From assembly GCA_050084515.1 (NCBI GenBank), contig CM114271.1:64232001-64296000 (forward strand): 64,000 nucleotides of DNA. Reading direction: 5' to 3'. Every line of letters begins with the position of its first letter. Position 1 is the stretch's first letter. Made by a program: the position numbers and the translations under genes. The stretch is from Blasia pusilla (lineage: Eukaryota > Marchantiophyta > Marchantiopsida > Blasiales). Shown here piece by piece: positions 47,157-60,769 of the stretch. Under the pieces are notes generated by a model that saw only the letters and a program-made list of their open reading frames with translations, was not told the origin of the DNA and did no database searches.

Positions 47157-49267
47157 TCAAATATCAATGGCTGAACTAACACCTGAAATCTCATGAGCAA
47201 AAGATTTGTCATTTGGGTAGTTATTAGCAACATACTTGCTAAAACTGAGGAGCTTAACTGATATAGTATTAATCTGGTCTTTGAGCTTCACAATTGTGTT
47301 GATTGCGTTATGGTCATCTTTGCCTAAGTGTGCTAACACGCCCTGAAGTGTTTTGTAGCGTGTCTCAGACTGAGTGAGTTGCACCTTAGTGCACTCAATA
47401 GTGTGAAGGGCAGCATAAAAACTTGTGTAATGGAATGGTAGCCAGACCACTTGGACCAGCATGTTGTCAATTTGCCACTTTTGAACCATTAGGAGGCTGC
47501 TTCAAAATTTTCACCCTACGATTGTGAGCAATTGTCCTATTATGCTTTAGAGGTGTCTTGTTGAGTTGGCAAACTCCTTTCTTTTCTGCACATATAAGGT
47601 AATGCATCATGTTTTAGCGTCAAATTATACAACCGCTGTGAGCACAGTTTCAGAAAGTACAAATAAGCTCTGATACAAAACATATGCATTTACGGTTGCA
47701 AATCAGAGATTCAAATTAACATAAGAATTGACTTGGTAGAGCGGTACTCATCAAGTAATAGCACAATATAAGTATGGAATTACATCGACCATCGTGTAAA
47801 TTGAATACGATGTACTTAGCACAAAATTATGAAAAGCTACATATGCCTACAATGCTATAAAAAGTGCTTATTAGAGCTGAATGCAATAGCTTATGTGTAA
47901 CGTCATGTCGAAGGCATGCTACATGAGCTAGATGCTAAAAACATATAAGCTAGATAAAAATAGTGGAATGAGTGTTATCTCATTCAACTTATATGAGAAT
48001 AATCAGAGGTCCAGGTCTGTGTGAATCAGCCATAGCTAAAGCTTAATAATATAAGTGGTGCAGCTAGAATTCCTGTGAGCTGACAAGACAGGTGGGCTGC
48101 GTACAACACCAGTGTGCTTGTTGAGAGACGATGTGAGTTGATATAGTAGTTAGTACGATGTAAGTGAAAAATTATGCGAGAAATGAGAACACAAGACAAT
48201 GTCCAGAAATGTTTACCAGAGATATTCTCATGCACATTTGCGTTTGTTGGGAGATTCCAAAAGTGGAGGACCATAGTAAGAAAGGCTATTGTTCTAAAAA
48301 TGGACAGAGCTTGTTTTACTCCTAGATGCACCTTCGAATCTGAATATGGGAGCATAATTGTTAATAGCATCTGCAGTACTGTGCTGGTTGGCATCAAGCA
48401 GCTCAGATATGGTTCCATCTACCCGGGAAGTCATTAGGCGAAAAGGAAGGTGAGATGCCTGAGCAGAAGTCAGATCCACCAACATGTCAACGTGAGCTTT
48501 ATGATGACTCTCAATTCTTGAAATTGGTCCGGTTTTATTCCAGCTTTAAGTCTTGTAAAGTGGGCAGCAGATTGCTGGCGTATAAACTCTAACTCATTGA
48601 AAGGCACACCTTTATGCACCATCACCTTCTTCTGAATACCTGATTGAGTAAGCATGCCAGTGTTGAATCTAATTCAACATCTCACACAACTGCATCGCAA
48701 AAGGAAAAAAAGAAGACGAAGTAAATAAGGTACCTGTTGCAGGCAGTTGCTTTTTCAAGTCTCCGAATGATGCAGCCCAGGCCTTCCTTTCGTCAATGAG
48801 TCGGCTCATCTCCCGGATAGAGATTTCCCCTCTATAGTAAGATTGGTCTAGGCCTAGGCTATTGGAATACCTCAGTTGGGCATCAGTTGGTGGAATGATT
48901 TGGGGACGGATGTTGTAAGGTAGCTCGGGCATATCATTTAAAATCATTTTTGCAAAGTGAACATAGGACTTTGGTATGACAATTTAGTAGTCAGCTTTAA
49001 AAGACAAGGTTTATAATTGATAAGAGCAAAATATCATCATTTACAAACATGAGTGGCTTGCTGATTCTATTGATCATCGTGGTCATTGATGTGTCTTGCT
49101 GTAGGCACAATATGTTGCTTTGTAGGCAAAGTGCCGTCACTCAAAAATATTGTAGAGTGGCGTGTAGGTACTGCAGGTGTGATCATCTTATATGTAGGTA
49201 GAAGTGGTGAAGCGGATGTAGCAGATTTCTTCCCACGACCCCTCGTTGATCCATCGCTACTTGCCAT
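47157..49267 (-). CDS. Helitron-linked accessory ORF, multi-exon, function unknown
   Basis: Starts at ATG 49267, 57 bases after the helicase stop on the same strand. Exon pieces: 49267 to about 49070 (RGRGKKSATSASPLLPTYK); about 48970-48734 (ELPYNIRPQIIPPTD, LIDERKAWAASFGDLKKQL) ending at donor GTACCT; 48639 to about 48320 (GIQKKVMVHKGVPFNELEF, then after a one-base shift near 48515 DMLVDLTSAQASHLPFRL); a Lys/Arg end PNKRKCA near 48240; and 47489-47168 (LTQSETRYKTLQGVLAHLG, helix-rich, donor CAG/GTGTTAG). It is not RPA, OTU or any accessory domain that I know from Helitrons. It may be a captured host gene or a family-specific protein. The exon model is incomplete. Confidence 0.4.
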
Positions 49268-49323
49268 ACTTGTAAAGAATATTCATTGTGCACAAGGAAA
49301 GAGTAAAAGAATGGAACAAAAAA

Positions 49324-52300
49324 TTATGACTGAGTGAATACGTCAAAGTTTGATGGGAAGAGAGATCCAAGAATGCGTAATTGAGTGGTAGACTTAACTC
49401 TTGACATCATGACGTACACAAGACCAGGTGCGAAAGCTGATTTTATGATAAGCAAGCATCTTCCCGGGATAGGGAGGCCTTGAATTTTATGGCCTATCAA
49501 TGCATAGCCAAGCATGAGAGGAAACGTTCTTTTGTGGTACTTCTTGTCTGCACCATATCGAATTGTGGAGAAGTTTGTTCTTGTTATTCGCACAGTGCTA
49601 TTATTGGAATACAACCTAACAACAAGAGCTGTTATATGCTGGAAATCCTGAACACATTCAATGACAGTTGCAAAAGCACCATTTACCGCCTGCTTTGTCA
49701 TATCAATGTTTGAGGTTAAGAGTACTCTGCAGCCAATGGCAAGATATTGGAGCTGGTGGAAATGAGTGTCATTTATCCACTGATGCAACTTTGGGTCACC
49801 TGGGGCATCAGTTGAAACATATATAAGAAAAATTTCAGCAGCACCATATATCCTTTGCAATGCAATGAGGTTAAATATTTTCACATCAGATCGATGAGAG
49901 CAAACGACTTGTGTATCTTCGATCACAAAGTCAACAACGCAATTCTCATCGACAAAACAATGGTGCAAGTTGAAGTTTATTTCATCCTCAGTCGGTTTGC
50001 TAATTCTGACCTCAGATAGAAAGCTTAAAAAGGGGAGGCCATTGGCATGTCTCATTGCCACAGAGAGATGATATTTGCTCATATCAGTGTAAAAGGGTGA
50101 AGATGAGATGTGACATAATAAGAAAAGATTGGATGATTTGTGGCGGCACACTGGCGGGAGCTGTCATAAGTCGCTGACCAATATAACAAGTTTCTCTGAA
50201 AATGGATCCAAGTGTGGACGTGTGGACACTTGATGTAATCTCATGGCAACAATCTGCAGTAGACGGGGTGTCAACATAGAGCACTCGTCTATCACAATCA
50301 CCTGAGTATTTCTAAGACGCATGTATTGATCAGAGGCAGTGTGCATGGATGGAAGGTCCCCTTTAATTGGGATAGCAAAAGCGGAGTGAAAAATGGTGGC
50401 AGTAGAATGTAGACGAACAATAGCAATGGCTATTGTGGCAGTCAATAGTGAAATGACAGAGGTATTGGTCCAATATTGCTGCATGAAATGCATGAAAAAT
50501 GTTTTGCCACAACCAGATGGTCCTTTCAACATGATCAGGCCGGATTTCAGATCTTTAATCTTATGGAAAAGGTTAAGTTGCTCTGAGTTAAGGATGTCAT
50601 TGGGTGTTTGGGTTTGTGAACACTGAATATTAGTAGTAGTATTGGTAGAGTGGATGGTTTGTATTGCGGAAAGGTCCGGAGAAATGTTGAATTGCAAATG
50701 AGGACGAAGAAGGTCTAGGGCTTTAGAGATGATTTTGCCAGCATGGACTTCATTCCACATGTTAACATCAGCATGTTTTCTGATTTAATCGATAATTGAG
50801 GACTGATCTGTAAATATGCCCTGGTAGATGCATTCGTGAAGATAGGACCAGTGCGGGGAGATGGCACTAAGTAACTTTGTTTATGCTCTGAAAGCAACAA
50901 CACATAATAAAGCAGTATAGAAAAACTCATTCCACTAGTGCAGCGGATGAAACTCTCTAAAGCGGACCAGCCGATTAGATGTGTAAATTAAATTACCAAG
51001 CAAGTCATGTGCTAGAAAAGCAGTAGTATCCTTACTATGGGCCTTACAAATCTCATAAGAAGACCAAAACTGGAAAAAGGTTAAGTGAGACAATGAGTCT
51101 GGCCAATGCGAGTATAATAAAGTTGGGTGTATGTAGAGAATGGTGGCATTCTTGTATAGGTGGGTTTGCTTGTGTGGCGGGCTGGAGTCAATATATTCAA
51201 CAAACTGAGACCTATAAATGATGGGGATTTTAAGGGATGTTAGAGCAGCTTCACTAGATGACACAGACCTATTAAGCACAAGTCCAGATATTAACTTTAG
51301 CCTAACTTCATCTAGCCCTTCTAGTCCTAGACACCTATAGTATGTCCATTTTAAAGTTTTATTATCGATGAATGGCTGCAATGAAAAATTTGGTTTGTTG
51401 GGAAATCCCTTTCGATAGTAAGGTGAACATGTTTTCGTTGCCTTAATGATACATACCCCCTTTTTGCATGTATGGATTTGCTTTGTAGTCACATAGTGAT
51501 TGAGGGTCTTTGCCGGATCAGCATGGTTAGCTCTGCCACAATCAGTGGATATAGCAGGTATGTAACAACATATTTCTGATGCTACCTGATTGATGTCCTC
51601 CTAGTTGACCCAGAGAATTATATGAGCATGAACACTTCCCCTACCTTGTAACTCATACCGGATTAAGTAGTTTGTGATACGACCAAGGATCTAAGGCCCA
51701 GAAAGTATGTAGTTACTGAAATGTTTTTTGAACCTTGTGTGAAACAGGGTTGCACACTCAACTGGAGCGTCCCTCCATGAAAACCTCGGATTTAGCTTCT
51801 GAACTGCCTGTTCAATGTCAATGATTTCCTGCCACCTTGTATCGGAAACCTTGTCTGAGGTTAGTGTTAGAAACAAATCGGGCATTCCCAACTTTGCTAC
51901 CATAGCCCTTAGATCCCTGAGGTGACATCGATGCCAAGATGGACTTCTAGGCATTTGTCTAGAAAGCGACGTATAAATTTCCTCATTCGATAAGTCTGGC
52001 TTTGTACGCTCCAAATATTGGAGTTCTCTACTAAGAATGCAAGTACGACTAGAAGAGGCCAAAATTATGGATTTCCGTAATTGGTGCATCAGTAGGACAT
52101 ATGGTTTTTAGAGTGTGAAGATACTAAAAAATTGCCCTATTCGGATTCGGATGTAATAAAAAAAGGAAATGTCACCTGTGAAATATCCCCTCATGTAGGG
52201 GAACATAAATGGAAAGATGCTTGTTTCAATAGTTAGACGTGAATCACGAGAGATCCCATTTTTATCACTGAGGAACTAATCTCTCGTCTGGGCATTGTCT

Positions 52301-53121
52301 CTGAAAAATACACTGCCGTTGTGAAAAATATCGTACAACTTACATTTTTTTACTAGTAAAGAGTACTAAACATCTTGAAGAACATTAAATTCTGCACTAT
52401 ATGGGTCAGTTGCCATACTTTGTGTAAGTTGTCCTTATTCTTGAGATGCCTTAAGAATAGCATCAACAGATGAAGAATGTAATACTACCAAACCACACCT
52501 TGGATTAGGGAGCTCAATTAGAGCTATGTAATGTAGATATAGCTCGTTAACCCGTAGATTGAGTAATAGAACTTTCTTGACCTGTCTATAGATGAAATTA
52601 AGATCAATAGCCGTAGCGGTGCATGAACTCCAAGAAATCAAGAGGCAGTCAATGAGGGAATCTACGTGAAAAAAACCCCTCTGAAAGCCATTGTACTTGG
52701 CTTCAATACCTATCTTGGAGTCAACATTGGACAGTAGCTGAAGATGCATGGGATTTACTTCTAATATGTTGCGAATATAAGCAGGCATCATATAAACGTT
52801 ATGTGTAGTGTAACGAGCAGCCGATGAACAACGGCGGCAAACATAGAAGGATCCAGGAGTGGGAATAACATAGCTATCCATGTATCCATTGCACAAGGCA
52901 TAGGGTGGATATACATCCGAGGTAATAGCTTTCATGCCGGAATTTAGGATGTGGTAGTTAACAGTTCCACAGTAGCCACAACATCTCATTTTGGTAACGA
53001 ACGATGAACATTGGGAATTCCAGCCCCTCAATAGGTTCTGAATGTCTATCCATATCGTGCAGACACGCTTCTGTCTTAATTTCATAATGTTCGCAAGTTT
53101 TAACTTGCGCGAGTCGTGCAA
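49324..53121 (-). pseudogene. Helitron Rep/PIF1-helicase polyprotein
   Basis: All pieces lie in one frame from 53121 to 49324 with several stops. N-terminal part 53121-52435: CCGYCGTVNYH and CRRCSS Cys pairs. FPFMFPYMRGYF near 52200 and MPRSPSWHRCHLRDLRAMV near 51950 belong to the Helitron N-terminal domain. The Rep HUH motif is VHAHIILWVN at about 51604-51633. The helicase starts at 50760: Walker A GPSGCGKTFF (about 50500-50523), Walker B VIVIDECSML, then SDL-stop-QLPPV (stop at about 50164) where PIF1 helicases have an Arg before QLPP. LGYALIGHKIQG and YVMMSRVKS are the C-terminal helicase motifs. At least six stops make this copy inactive. Confidence 0.88.
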
Positions 53122-53487
53122 TAAAGCATCCTCTGTTTATGTGCTTCCTTGAATATTTTACCCTTCTGTTAACTGTAACCGCGGCGATTAATAAGTTCTT
53201 GGATAATTGCACATTATTTTGTCAATGGTAAAGTAGCTTGATTCTAGTTCAGTAAGTTTTAGACCCACCACATTTCATATGACATATAGTTAGGCTTGCT
53301 GGGAGTGGGACAGAACACTTGTTTGGGTATCCAGGTTCAGAACACAAAGTTATGAAATACACTAAGAAAGCATGATGAGTTGATGCAAAGTAGATAGGTG
53401 GGAGGAAAATGGCAGTAGAAATAGTGTGGCCAACGACTTAATGGAGTTTGTGCCACTGGAGCAATGAACGGAAATTTGTCCAGAGCT

Positions 53488-54078
53488 TGTCGTGCACATA
53501 CATATTTCTACACAACATACATCGCTATCTCTAAACACACACACAAACACGCACGATCCCATGCTAACTCATGGCATCCAAACAATGAGACAAGAAGTAC
53601 CAAAATACCTCCTATGACGTCTTTGTAAATCATGATCCAATCTCTCTCAACATCATAGCTCTCAAATGTGTGCACTCTCATATGTCTCTTTCAATGTCAA
53701 ACCAAACCCACTCTCCTAATGAGAGGCTTGGGTTACACACACAAGGCAAGCAAGACCATAGCTGCGCTACCTCATGCCAACACGTTCAACAAAGAGAGAA
53801 CAAGTTGTCAAGCTCTCTCTCCTTGATGTATACCCCTCTCCTCTCTCAAGCTCTCTCCATGGTAACATATGCTCCCAAGTCACCTTCTTGGCTCTTGACT
53901 TGATGTAGGTGGTCAAGGGCCATTTACCAAAAATAGAAAGTTGACATATACTCAAAATGGTACTTACATAAAATAGCAAGTTGCTCAATATGGCTCCAAA
54001 TGAGCCAAAACAAAGCTCCTGGGGCCTCAGCAGGTCATCCTCGACCTTATGAGCGTCTCCTCCACTACTCGCGGATGG
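53488..54078 (-). repeat. Solo LTR of the copy 1 type
   Basis: Read on the minus strand, about 590 bp match 3160-3758 of gypsy copy 1, e.g. GGCTCATTTGGAGCCATATT, AAGCCTCTCATTA, GTTAGCATGGGATCGTG and the end GCACGACA (complement at 53488). The first 45 bases or so of the LTR are missing, and no internal sequence adjoins it. It lies about 100 bp upstream of the ERdj3B-like retrocopy. Confidence 0.85.
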
Positions 54079-54182
54079 GCTCGGGTGCAAAATCTGTGTT
54101 ACGGTTTTCGGGAGGAGAGAGATTTGATTGTTGTTGAAGTGAACGAGGAAAGTGAGAAAGTGGAGGGAAAGAGGGAGGAGAA

Positions 54183-55050
54183 ATGCGCAGAGTGATGACG
54201 GTACTGTTACTAGTACTTGTGATTTCTATAGAAAATGTGAATGGGGCAAGTAGGAGCTACTACGATGTCTTGCGAATTCCGGAGGGAGAAACCGAAGAAC
54301 AAATCAAACGCGCGTATAGGAAATTGACACTGAAGTACCACTCGAACAAGAATCCTAGGAACAACGACGCTAACAAGAAGTTTTTGCAGATTAGCACAGC
54401 GTATGAGGTGCTCTTTGATAGGGAGAAGCGGAGTATTTATGACTAGTATGGCGAGGAAGGTTTAAAGCAGCATGACGGGAGAAACAAGGGAGGCGGTTTT
54501 GCTAGCGATATGTTCTCCCAGGTTTTCGGCGGATCCAGGATGAGGTTTGGCTTTGGGAATGATGAGGAATCAGAGGGTGATTTTGTACCTAAAGGTGACA
54601 ACGTTCATGTAGATCTATATGTCACGCTTGAGGATTTGTACGTTGGGAATTCCATAAGGGTTTGGAGGGAGAAGAGTGTGCTCAAACCAGCCTCGGGCAA
54701 AAGGAAATGCAACTGCAAGAACCAAGTGATGTAGAGACAGATTGGCCATGACATGTTCCAACAATACACTCAACAAGTATGCAACGAGTGTCCGAATGTG
54801 AGGTTTGAGAAGGACGTCAAGCATTTCGATGATCATTTGGTGAAATTTGGAACTGAAGGGATTACTGGACCCAAGGAGACGAGGCGATTCTCCGGAGAAG
54901 GGATGCCCGTATATGACAGTGTGAGAAAGGGCGATCTGTTGGTGAATTTTGAAGTGACTTTCTCCACTAAGCTGAGCAAAGGGCAGAAAGAGATCATGAA
55001 AAAGACTCTAGGATCACGAGGACTGGTCAGCAGTTGCTTCAAAATTTTTT
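54183..55050 (+). pseudogene. Processed pseudogene of an ERdj3B-type DnaJ co-chaperone
   Basis: An intronless frame starts MRRVMTVLLLVLVIS (signal-peptide-like) then YYDVLRIPEGETEEQIKRAYR, a J domain; the HPD motif is altered to HSN in KYHSNKNP. GGGFASDMFSQVFGG is the Gly/Phe region, and DNVHVDLYVTLEDLYVGN the start of the substrate-binding domain. Frame-preserving stops are at 54444 (TAG, where DQYG is expected) and 54732. CNECPNVRFEKDVK then jumps to HFDDHLVKFGTEGITGPKE, so about 100 residues are lost in the middle. GEGMPVYDSVRKGDLLV is near the C-terminus. The parent protein is an ER-lumen Hsp40. Lack of introns in a gene that has several in plants marks a retrocopy. Confidence 0.85.
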
Positions 55051-55682
55051 GAAATTTTGCTCTACTGGCGGAGGCGCTCTACTAGACTTTGAACTAGAAA
55101 TGACATGTTCTCAACAGACTGCTTTGACAAAAAATGCCGGTTCTTGCCGAGAATTTTATCCTACCACCACATCTTAACCCAAAGCTTCCAAGTGACGTGG
55201 AGGGTCCCATAAACAACGTCAATGAAAAGACGTCCAGCGTGCGTAAACTAATAGACGGCCACATCCGACAGCTTTGTCGTCTCGCTGTACATACGCCGGT
55301 GCGGAGCTCTGGTGATTCTTCCTATAGTCACGTATGAAAGAACATGGGATTGTACTTTGTATGTCCTTATATAACAATCCATGGACGTCAATAGGCCTGC
55401 TCGAGTAGGGTTTAACACTAGTTGTGCTATTTTCCTTGTGTAAAAATGTAAAGTATTTTACAGGGACTTCATAGTTAGGAATTTTGGGGTTCCATATTAT
55501 GAAGAAGTGATTGCCTCGGCACTACCATTCGTAATTCTTGTCGTGAGAGAATGGAGGGTTTACATAAGAATTGTGTATTGAAAAAGGAGAACTTCTTACG
55601 AATTTTGACTTGCATCAACCACATGTGCTGTAACTAGAAGGTCTGCCCTTACTCGAAGAAAGACTCTCGAAACGACAACGGG

Positions 55683-55850
55683 TTGGCCAGAATTCAAGAA
55701 AAGTCTGTCAAGATGGCGAAGCAGGGGTTGATGGAGCAAGATTTGAAGAATTTGAATGTAAACAAGCTGCATCCGTTGTTGCCGGAGATCATCTCTCTAC
55801 AAACCACTATCAACATTGGTACAATTTGTGCACATGGAAAATTGCGCATC
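55683..55850 (+). pseudogene. Retrofragment of eIF2-gamma (N-terminal part)
   Basis: [19 protein letters not shown], then [18 protein letters not shown] and AHGK match the start of translation initiation factor 2 subunit gamma up to the G1 (P-loop) motif, which is damaged (GHVAHGKST is shortened to CAHGKL). The match stops soon after. No introns. The DNA up to about 56270 keeps protein-like stretches (RAAIHMDQSIFVVHAWFDP) that I cannot place. Confidence 0.7.
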
Positions 55851-56318
55851 CCTGCCCTAATTTTGGTGGGACGCCGTCCATTGCCTCCGGGAGAGGTGAC
55901 TATTGCATGTTTGGGATTGGGTCGTCTGCGGAAGGGTTGGGAGCGTTGATGTTTATGGTCTTATGCATCCGAAGAGTGCTTTGTTTCGCTGTTTGACGTG
56001 AGGAACGAGAGGGCTGCAATTCATATGGATCAAAGCATATTTGTGGTGCATGCATGGTTTGACCCTAAAATGAGACTAGAAGCGCGACGTAGTAGTTGGA
56101 GTCACTGGACTCGAGTTTGATTAACCAAAGCGGAAGGGAAGTTTGTATAATTCAATTTATGGATCTTCCAAGTGATAGATGGAGTTGTCGAATCCCGTCT
56201 TGGTACCCTTTCATTCCCCTACTGACCTTGAATATGTCTGCCATCATCATCGCGTACCACGACCCTCGTCTGAAAGGGCGAAGCCAATCCCCCTAGTTGG
56301 TCAATGGTTCTGAAATTT

Positions 56319-56355
<37 letters not shown>

Positions 56356-56405
56356 AGCACCTTCACATCTAGATTTCCCCTAGTTGTTTTTCAGATTTTT
56401 AACCT

Positions 56406-57258
<853 letters not shown>

Positions 57259-57997
57259 CACTAGTCATATTGATATTACTAGCATAGTGAAAGCCAATCT
57301 TTGAAGTAGTAAGCTTCAAGTGCTATCTAGTCATACAATTATGACTCATTCAGTTATGTTGCAATGACTAAATACTGTTCGCAACTCACATAGTCGTAAT
57401 GTCATGACTCAACCAGTTGTACATGTTTCTATGGTAGTCATGCGGCTCTACTCGTCCACTCATGGTATACAACTACATGAGTCAATCCTAGGATTCCAAT
57501 TAAACAAATGACTACACAAGTTGTTAGGGACGACTTAATTATGACTCGTAGAGTCATAACTATTACCACGAAATTTGATTCCTCCTAAACCAAGTACACT
57601 TGTTGCATCGTGGTAGGATATTGTGAACTTTTGCACACTAAACACAACTACACTAGTCATTAGAGGTAGCTAAAGAATATACACAAATGACTCAACGAGT
57701 CATATTCATAGCACACGTCATCGATGACACATCACAATAAATAGTCCACATCATACGCTGATGTGGCATTTTTCCACGTCATCTAAGTGATGTGTCAGTC
57801 ATGGCTTCATGACTACATCCTCTAGTCATGTACCAACCTCCACCTAAGCCAACTATCCTAGTTAGCCTAGTTGCCAGACAAATATGACTTGGCTTTTGTG
57901 TCTAAAGTAGTTGTCAGTCATTGTTAGTCGTGGTATGTAAAGTATGACTTACTTGAGTCATATAATCTAGTCATAAAACCATGGATTTCTTCTAGTG
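57259..57997. repeat. CACTA-like transposon end with subterminal repeats
   Basis: Ends TTTCTTCTAGTG at 57986-57997, the usual form of a CACTA-superfamily terminus (complement CACTAGAAGAAA). Inside are many short ATGACT and AGTCAT units in both orientations (for example TATGACTCGTAGAGTCATA near 57540), like CACTA subterminal repeats. A CACTAG at 57259 could be the other end, but the inverted match is only six bases and no 3-bp target duplication fits. Confidence 0.45.
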
Positions 57998-60509
57998 TTC
58001 TTAATCAGCAACAAACACTTACAAATAGAGATAGGAAAGGAACACCTACCGTCGTAGGCCTCGATTGCATCCACCTTGCTGTTTCCTAACGGAGGCGGAG
58101 AGTTAAGGCCGTAAGATACACATTGAACGGGCTTGGCTGGTCTCCAGATCGCGCAGGAGCAAGAACGGGCAGGGCCAGGAATTGTGCATAATGTGTAGTA
58201 AGGAGGATTCTAGCATAGCAAAAAGACCTTGAACGGACATGGTTGATCTCTAGATCGGGGTGCAATAGACATGGGCTGACTCGGGCACTCTGCATATATC
58301 CGGCAACGAGCATTCTGCACGTAGCAAAATGAAGATTCACATTGCGCAGAAGCTCTGCAAATTCGTAACGTGTATAGCAAAGTAAAGTCGTGATGGACAC
58401 CTCAAAGTATCGCACAAAAATAAGCAGCAAGCAAATACCTCTACGCATGTGTAGCCTTAATCGAGTAATACCCGAACATAGAAATTGATGCATAAAATGG
58501 CTTAATTGTCTCGTGCATACTAATAATAGATAAAAGTCGAGGTACAGGGAAAATGGAAATTTTTTATTAAGGTGGTGTTGGCCGCCTCAAGCATACTATC
58601 AATAGAGAACATGTGCAATCGACAAGATCCTTTGCATCGAGGGAGGATAAAACTAAACAGAGAGCGCATGCGCCGTCATACACTCCAAGTAAGTAATGCA
58701 CATAGCAGTGGCGCAGGGTATAGAAGAGCACATAAGCTAGAATGGTGACGAGTGATAAATTCTTACATCCAACAGAATAGAATTTTTTCCCCAGGAAATA
58801 AGACTCGACGCTCTATCCATTCATAACGTGTCCATGAAAAAATCCACCCAACCTACAGCCCGACTTTTAATTCCACTCGATCTTAGCCTTGTCTCACACA
58901 TTCGAAGTTGCCGACTGCTATTGCGAACAATTCTCCCGGTAGTGTGTCGTGCACATCTCGAGGCTACCCTAAAATCCTCAGAATCATCCGACAGACATGC
59001 ACTTTCCACGTATGCCAATTTAACACGTGATCACCCTGGTGTGCCTGTGCCTGTGCACTGAAACGGACGTGTCACAACGACCATCAAGAGCCAACTTTAC
59101 GCACCCTTTGTAGGGGCAGTAACTAGTACCTATAGTTAGGGTCATAATTAAGGTTTTTCACATTCACTCATGCAAGTAAGATGGTAATAATACATGCTTT
59201 GCTAGCACAAAAAAATTTATTGTGAGACTCCTATCACTCAAAATTCTCTGTTTTGACCAAAAATCTTTCCCTCAAGAAATGTGAAGCCAACTATAAACTA
59301 CCTTCTCAAAGAACACTAATGATGTACGATGAGATACAACTTCTGTCAATTACTTCCCTTGAACATGTGATTCACAACATGAGAATAACATGAGGTATTT
59401 TGGTCCAAAAGATCCCACTTTCTCACCTCCAAGGGCTTAAAAGATAGCCACACAAAAAAATTTGAAGTGTATAGGTTACCAATACTAAGTCGAAAAAAAA
59501 CGGTTTGCTTGGATCCTTGAGAAATTTGCTTAAGCTTATCCTATGTACATTTACGTTCGCTGGAAATCCCTCAAAACTTGAAATTTTCTTGGTAACAACT
59601 TTGGGAGATGATCTTAAGGAAAATTTCTTTGGGATGCCTTGCACCAAAAGTGTTGACTACATAGTGCCCAAGGTATGATATGGTTGTCACAGTCGCCCCT
59701 ATAAGACTCGCTCCTCTCCCCTCTTTTTTCTCATTCTCTTGTCCCATTTTCCCCCCCTTAGTCTTTGGCTCTTCATGAGTCGCACATTCTTTTCTTTTTC
59801 TTTTTTACTTTCATTCTTGGAGCTTTCTAGTTTGTCAAGTTCATAGAAGTTATCCTCAAGGAGAGTTTGTAGTAACCTAACAAAGGCTCCCTACAAGCTT
59901 TAGTAGAATAAGACAATTGAGAAATTAGAATCACCTTGCATGTTATTTTCCTTTTTCAAATTTTCGGTATGGGCAAGGAAACTCTATCTTTGCATGTATG
60001 CTTCTTAGGTTTCTATTAAGATATTGCACCACAATTCGTGTGTATGCAGAATTGTACACAACATAAATCGATGCCATTATCCACACAACTCATCAATTTG
60101 GTTGTGAAACTCAACCATAGAGCTTAGAATTGGCTCCGTTGCATGTATTTTTACCCAAAAGAGGAAATCTTGAAACTCTATCATAATTGCTCTTTTGCGA
60201 GTCTAGTTTGTGTGACTCTAGTGTGGCTAGCAATAGCCACAATAGATTTTACAAGTCTAAGGAGCCATTTTCAGTTTGTGACTATGACGGCTTAAACCTA
60301 GCTCACAATAGACTTGCAAAAACGTTTTTGAGTCATACTAATAAATTGATCATAGAATGGGTCTATTGGGACTTCCACTTCGCATTTACAAGGTCTCACA
60401 TTTGAGTCATAAAATACTCAAAATTACATTATCTAGAGTTGTGAATCTACTTGAAATTATCTTCTATTTTTTATAAAAGATATTGTGCAAGGGATGAAAA
60501 TCTCATTTT
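57998..60509. other. Intergenic region, no supported gene
   Basis: Mixed composition; a GC-richer patch at 58800-59060 has open frames on both strands without motifs. No element borders were recognised. Confidence 0.4.
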
Positions 60510-60764
60510 CAAGGTTGCACATGGACAAAGTTTGTGGTCGCCGACATATCCACGTCCGGGGACTTATGTGTGTCATAGGGATGGACATGTCCATGCGGGC
60601 CTAGGTATTGGTGGACCGCACCCAGGTTGTGGCTCGTATGCATCCTATACCACGCTACGACAGACCCGCATAAGATCTCACAACCCAGGTGAGAGCTCAT
60701 CCAACTTGAGTCTACTTGACGGGCTCGGCATGCTCAAAGGGGAGCTTGGATGCAAGTTGTGGGT
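60510..60764 (+). repeat. hAT-like MITE, long type, right end not found
   Basis: Starts CAAGGTTGCACATGGACAA and shares the GGACTTATG, GGACATGTCCATG and GCGGGCC sections with the long-type copies at 25626 and 34710. It abuts chromovirus RT sequence, so the RT upstream of about 60765 is separated or lost. Confidence 0.6.
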
Positions 60765-60769
60765 ACTTG

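Larger units (their letters stand above)
47157..53212 (-). mobile_element. Helitron (RepHel) with accessory ORF, degenerate
   Basis: The minus strand carries a Rep/helicase reading frame (53212-49324) followed by an intron-containing accessory ORF (49267-47157). Termini (5' TC, 3' hairpin plus CTRR) were not located, so the limits given are those of the coding parts. Helitrons move by rolling-circle replication with an HUH nuclease and a PIF1-like helicase. Confidence 0.85.
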
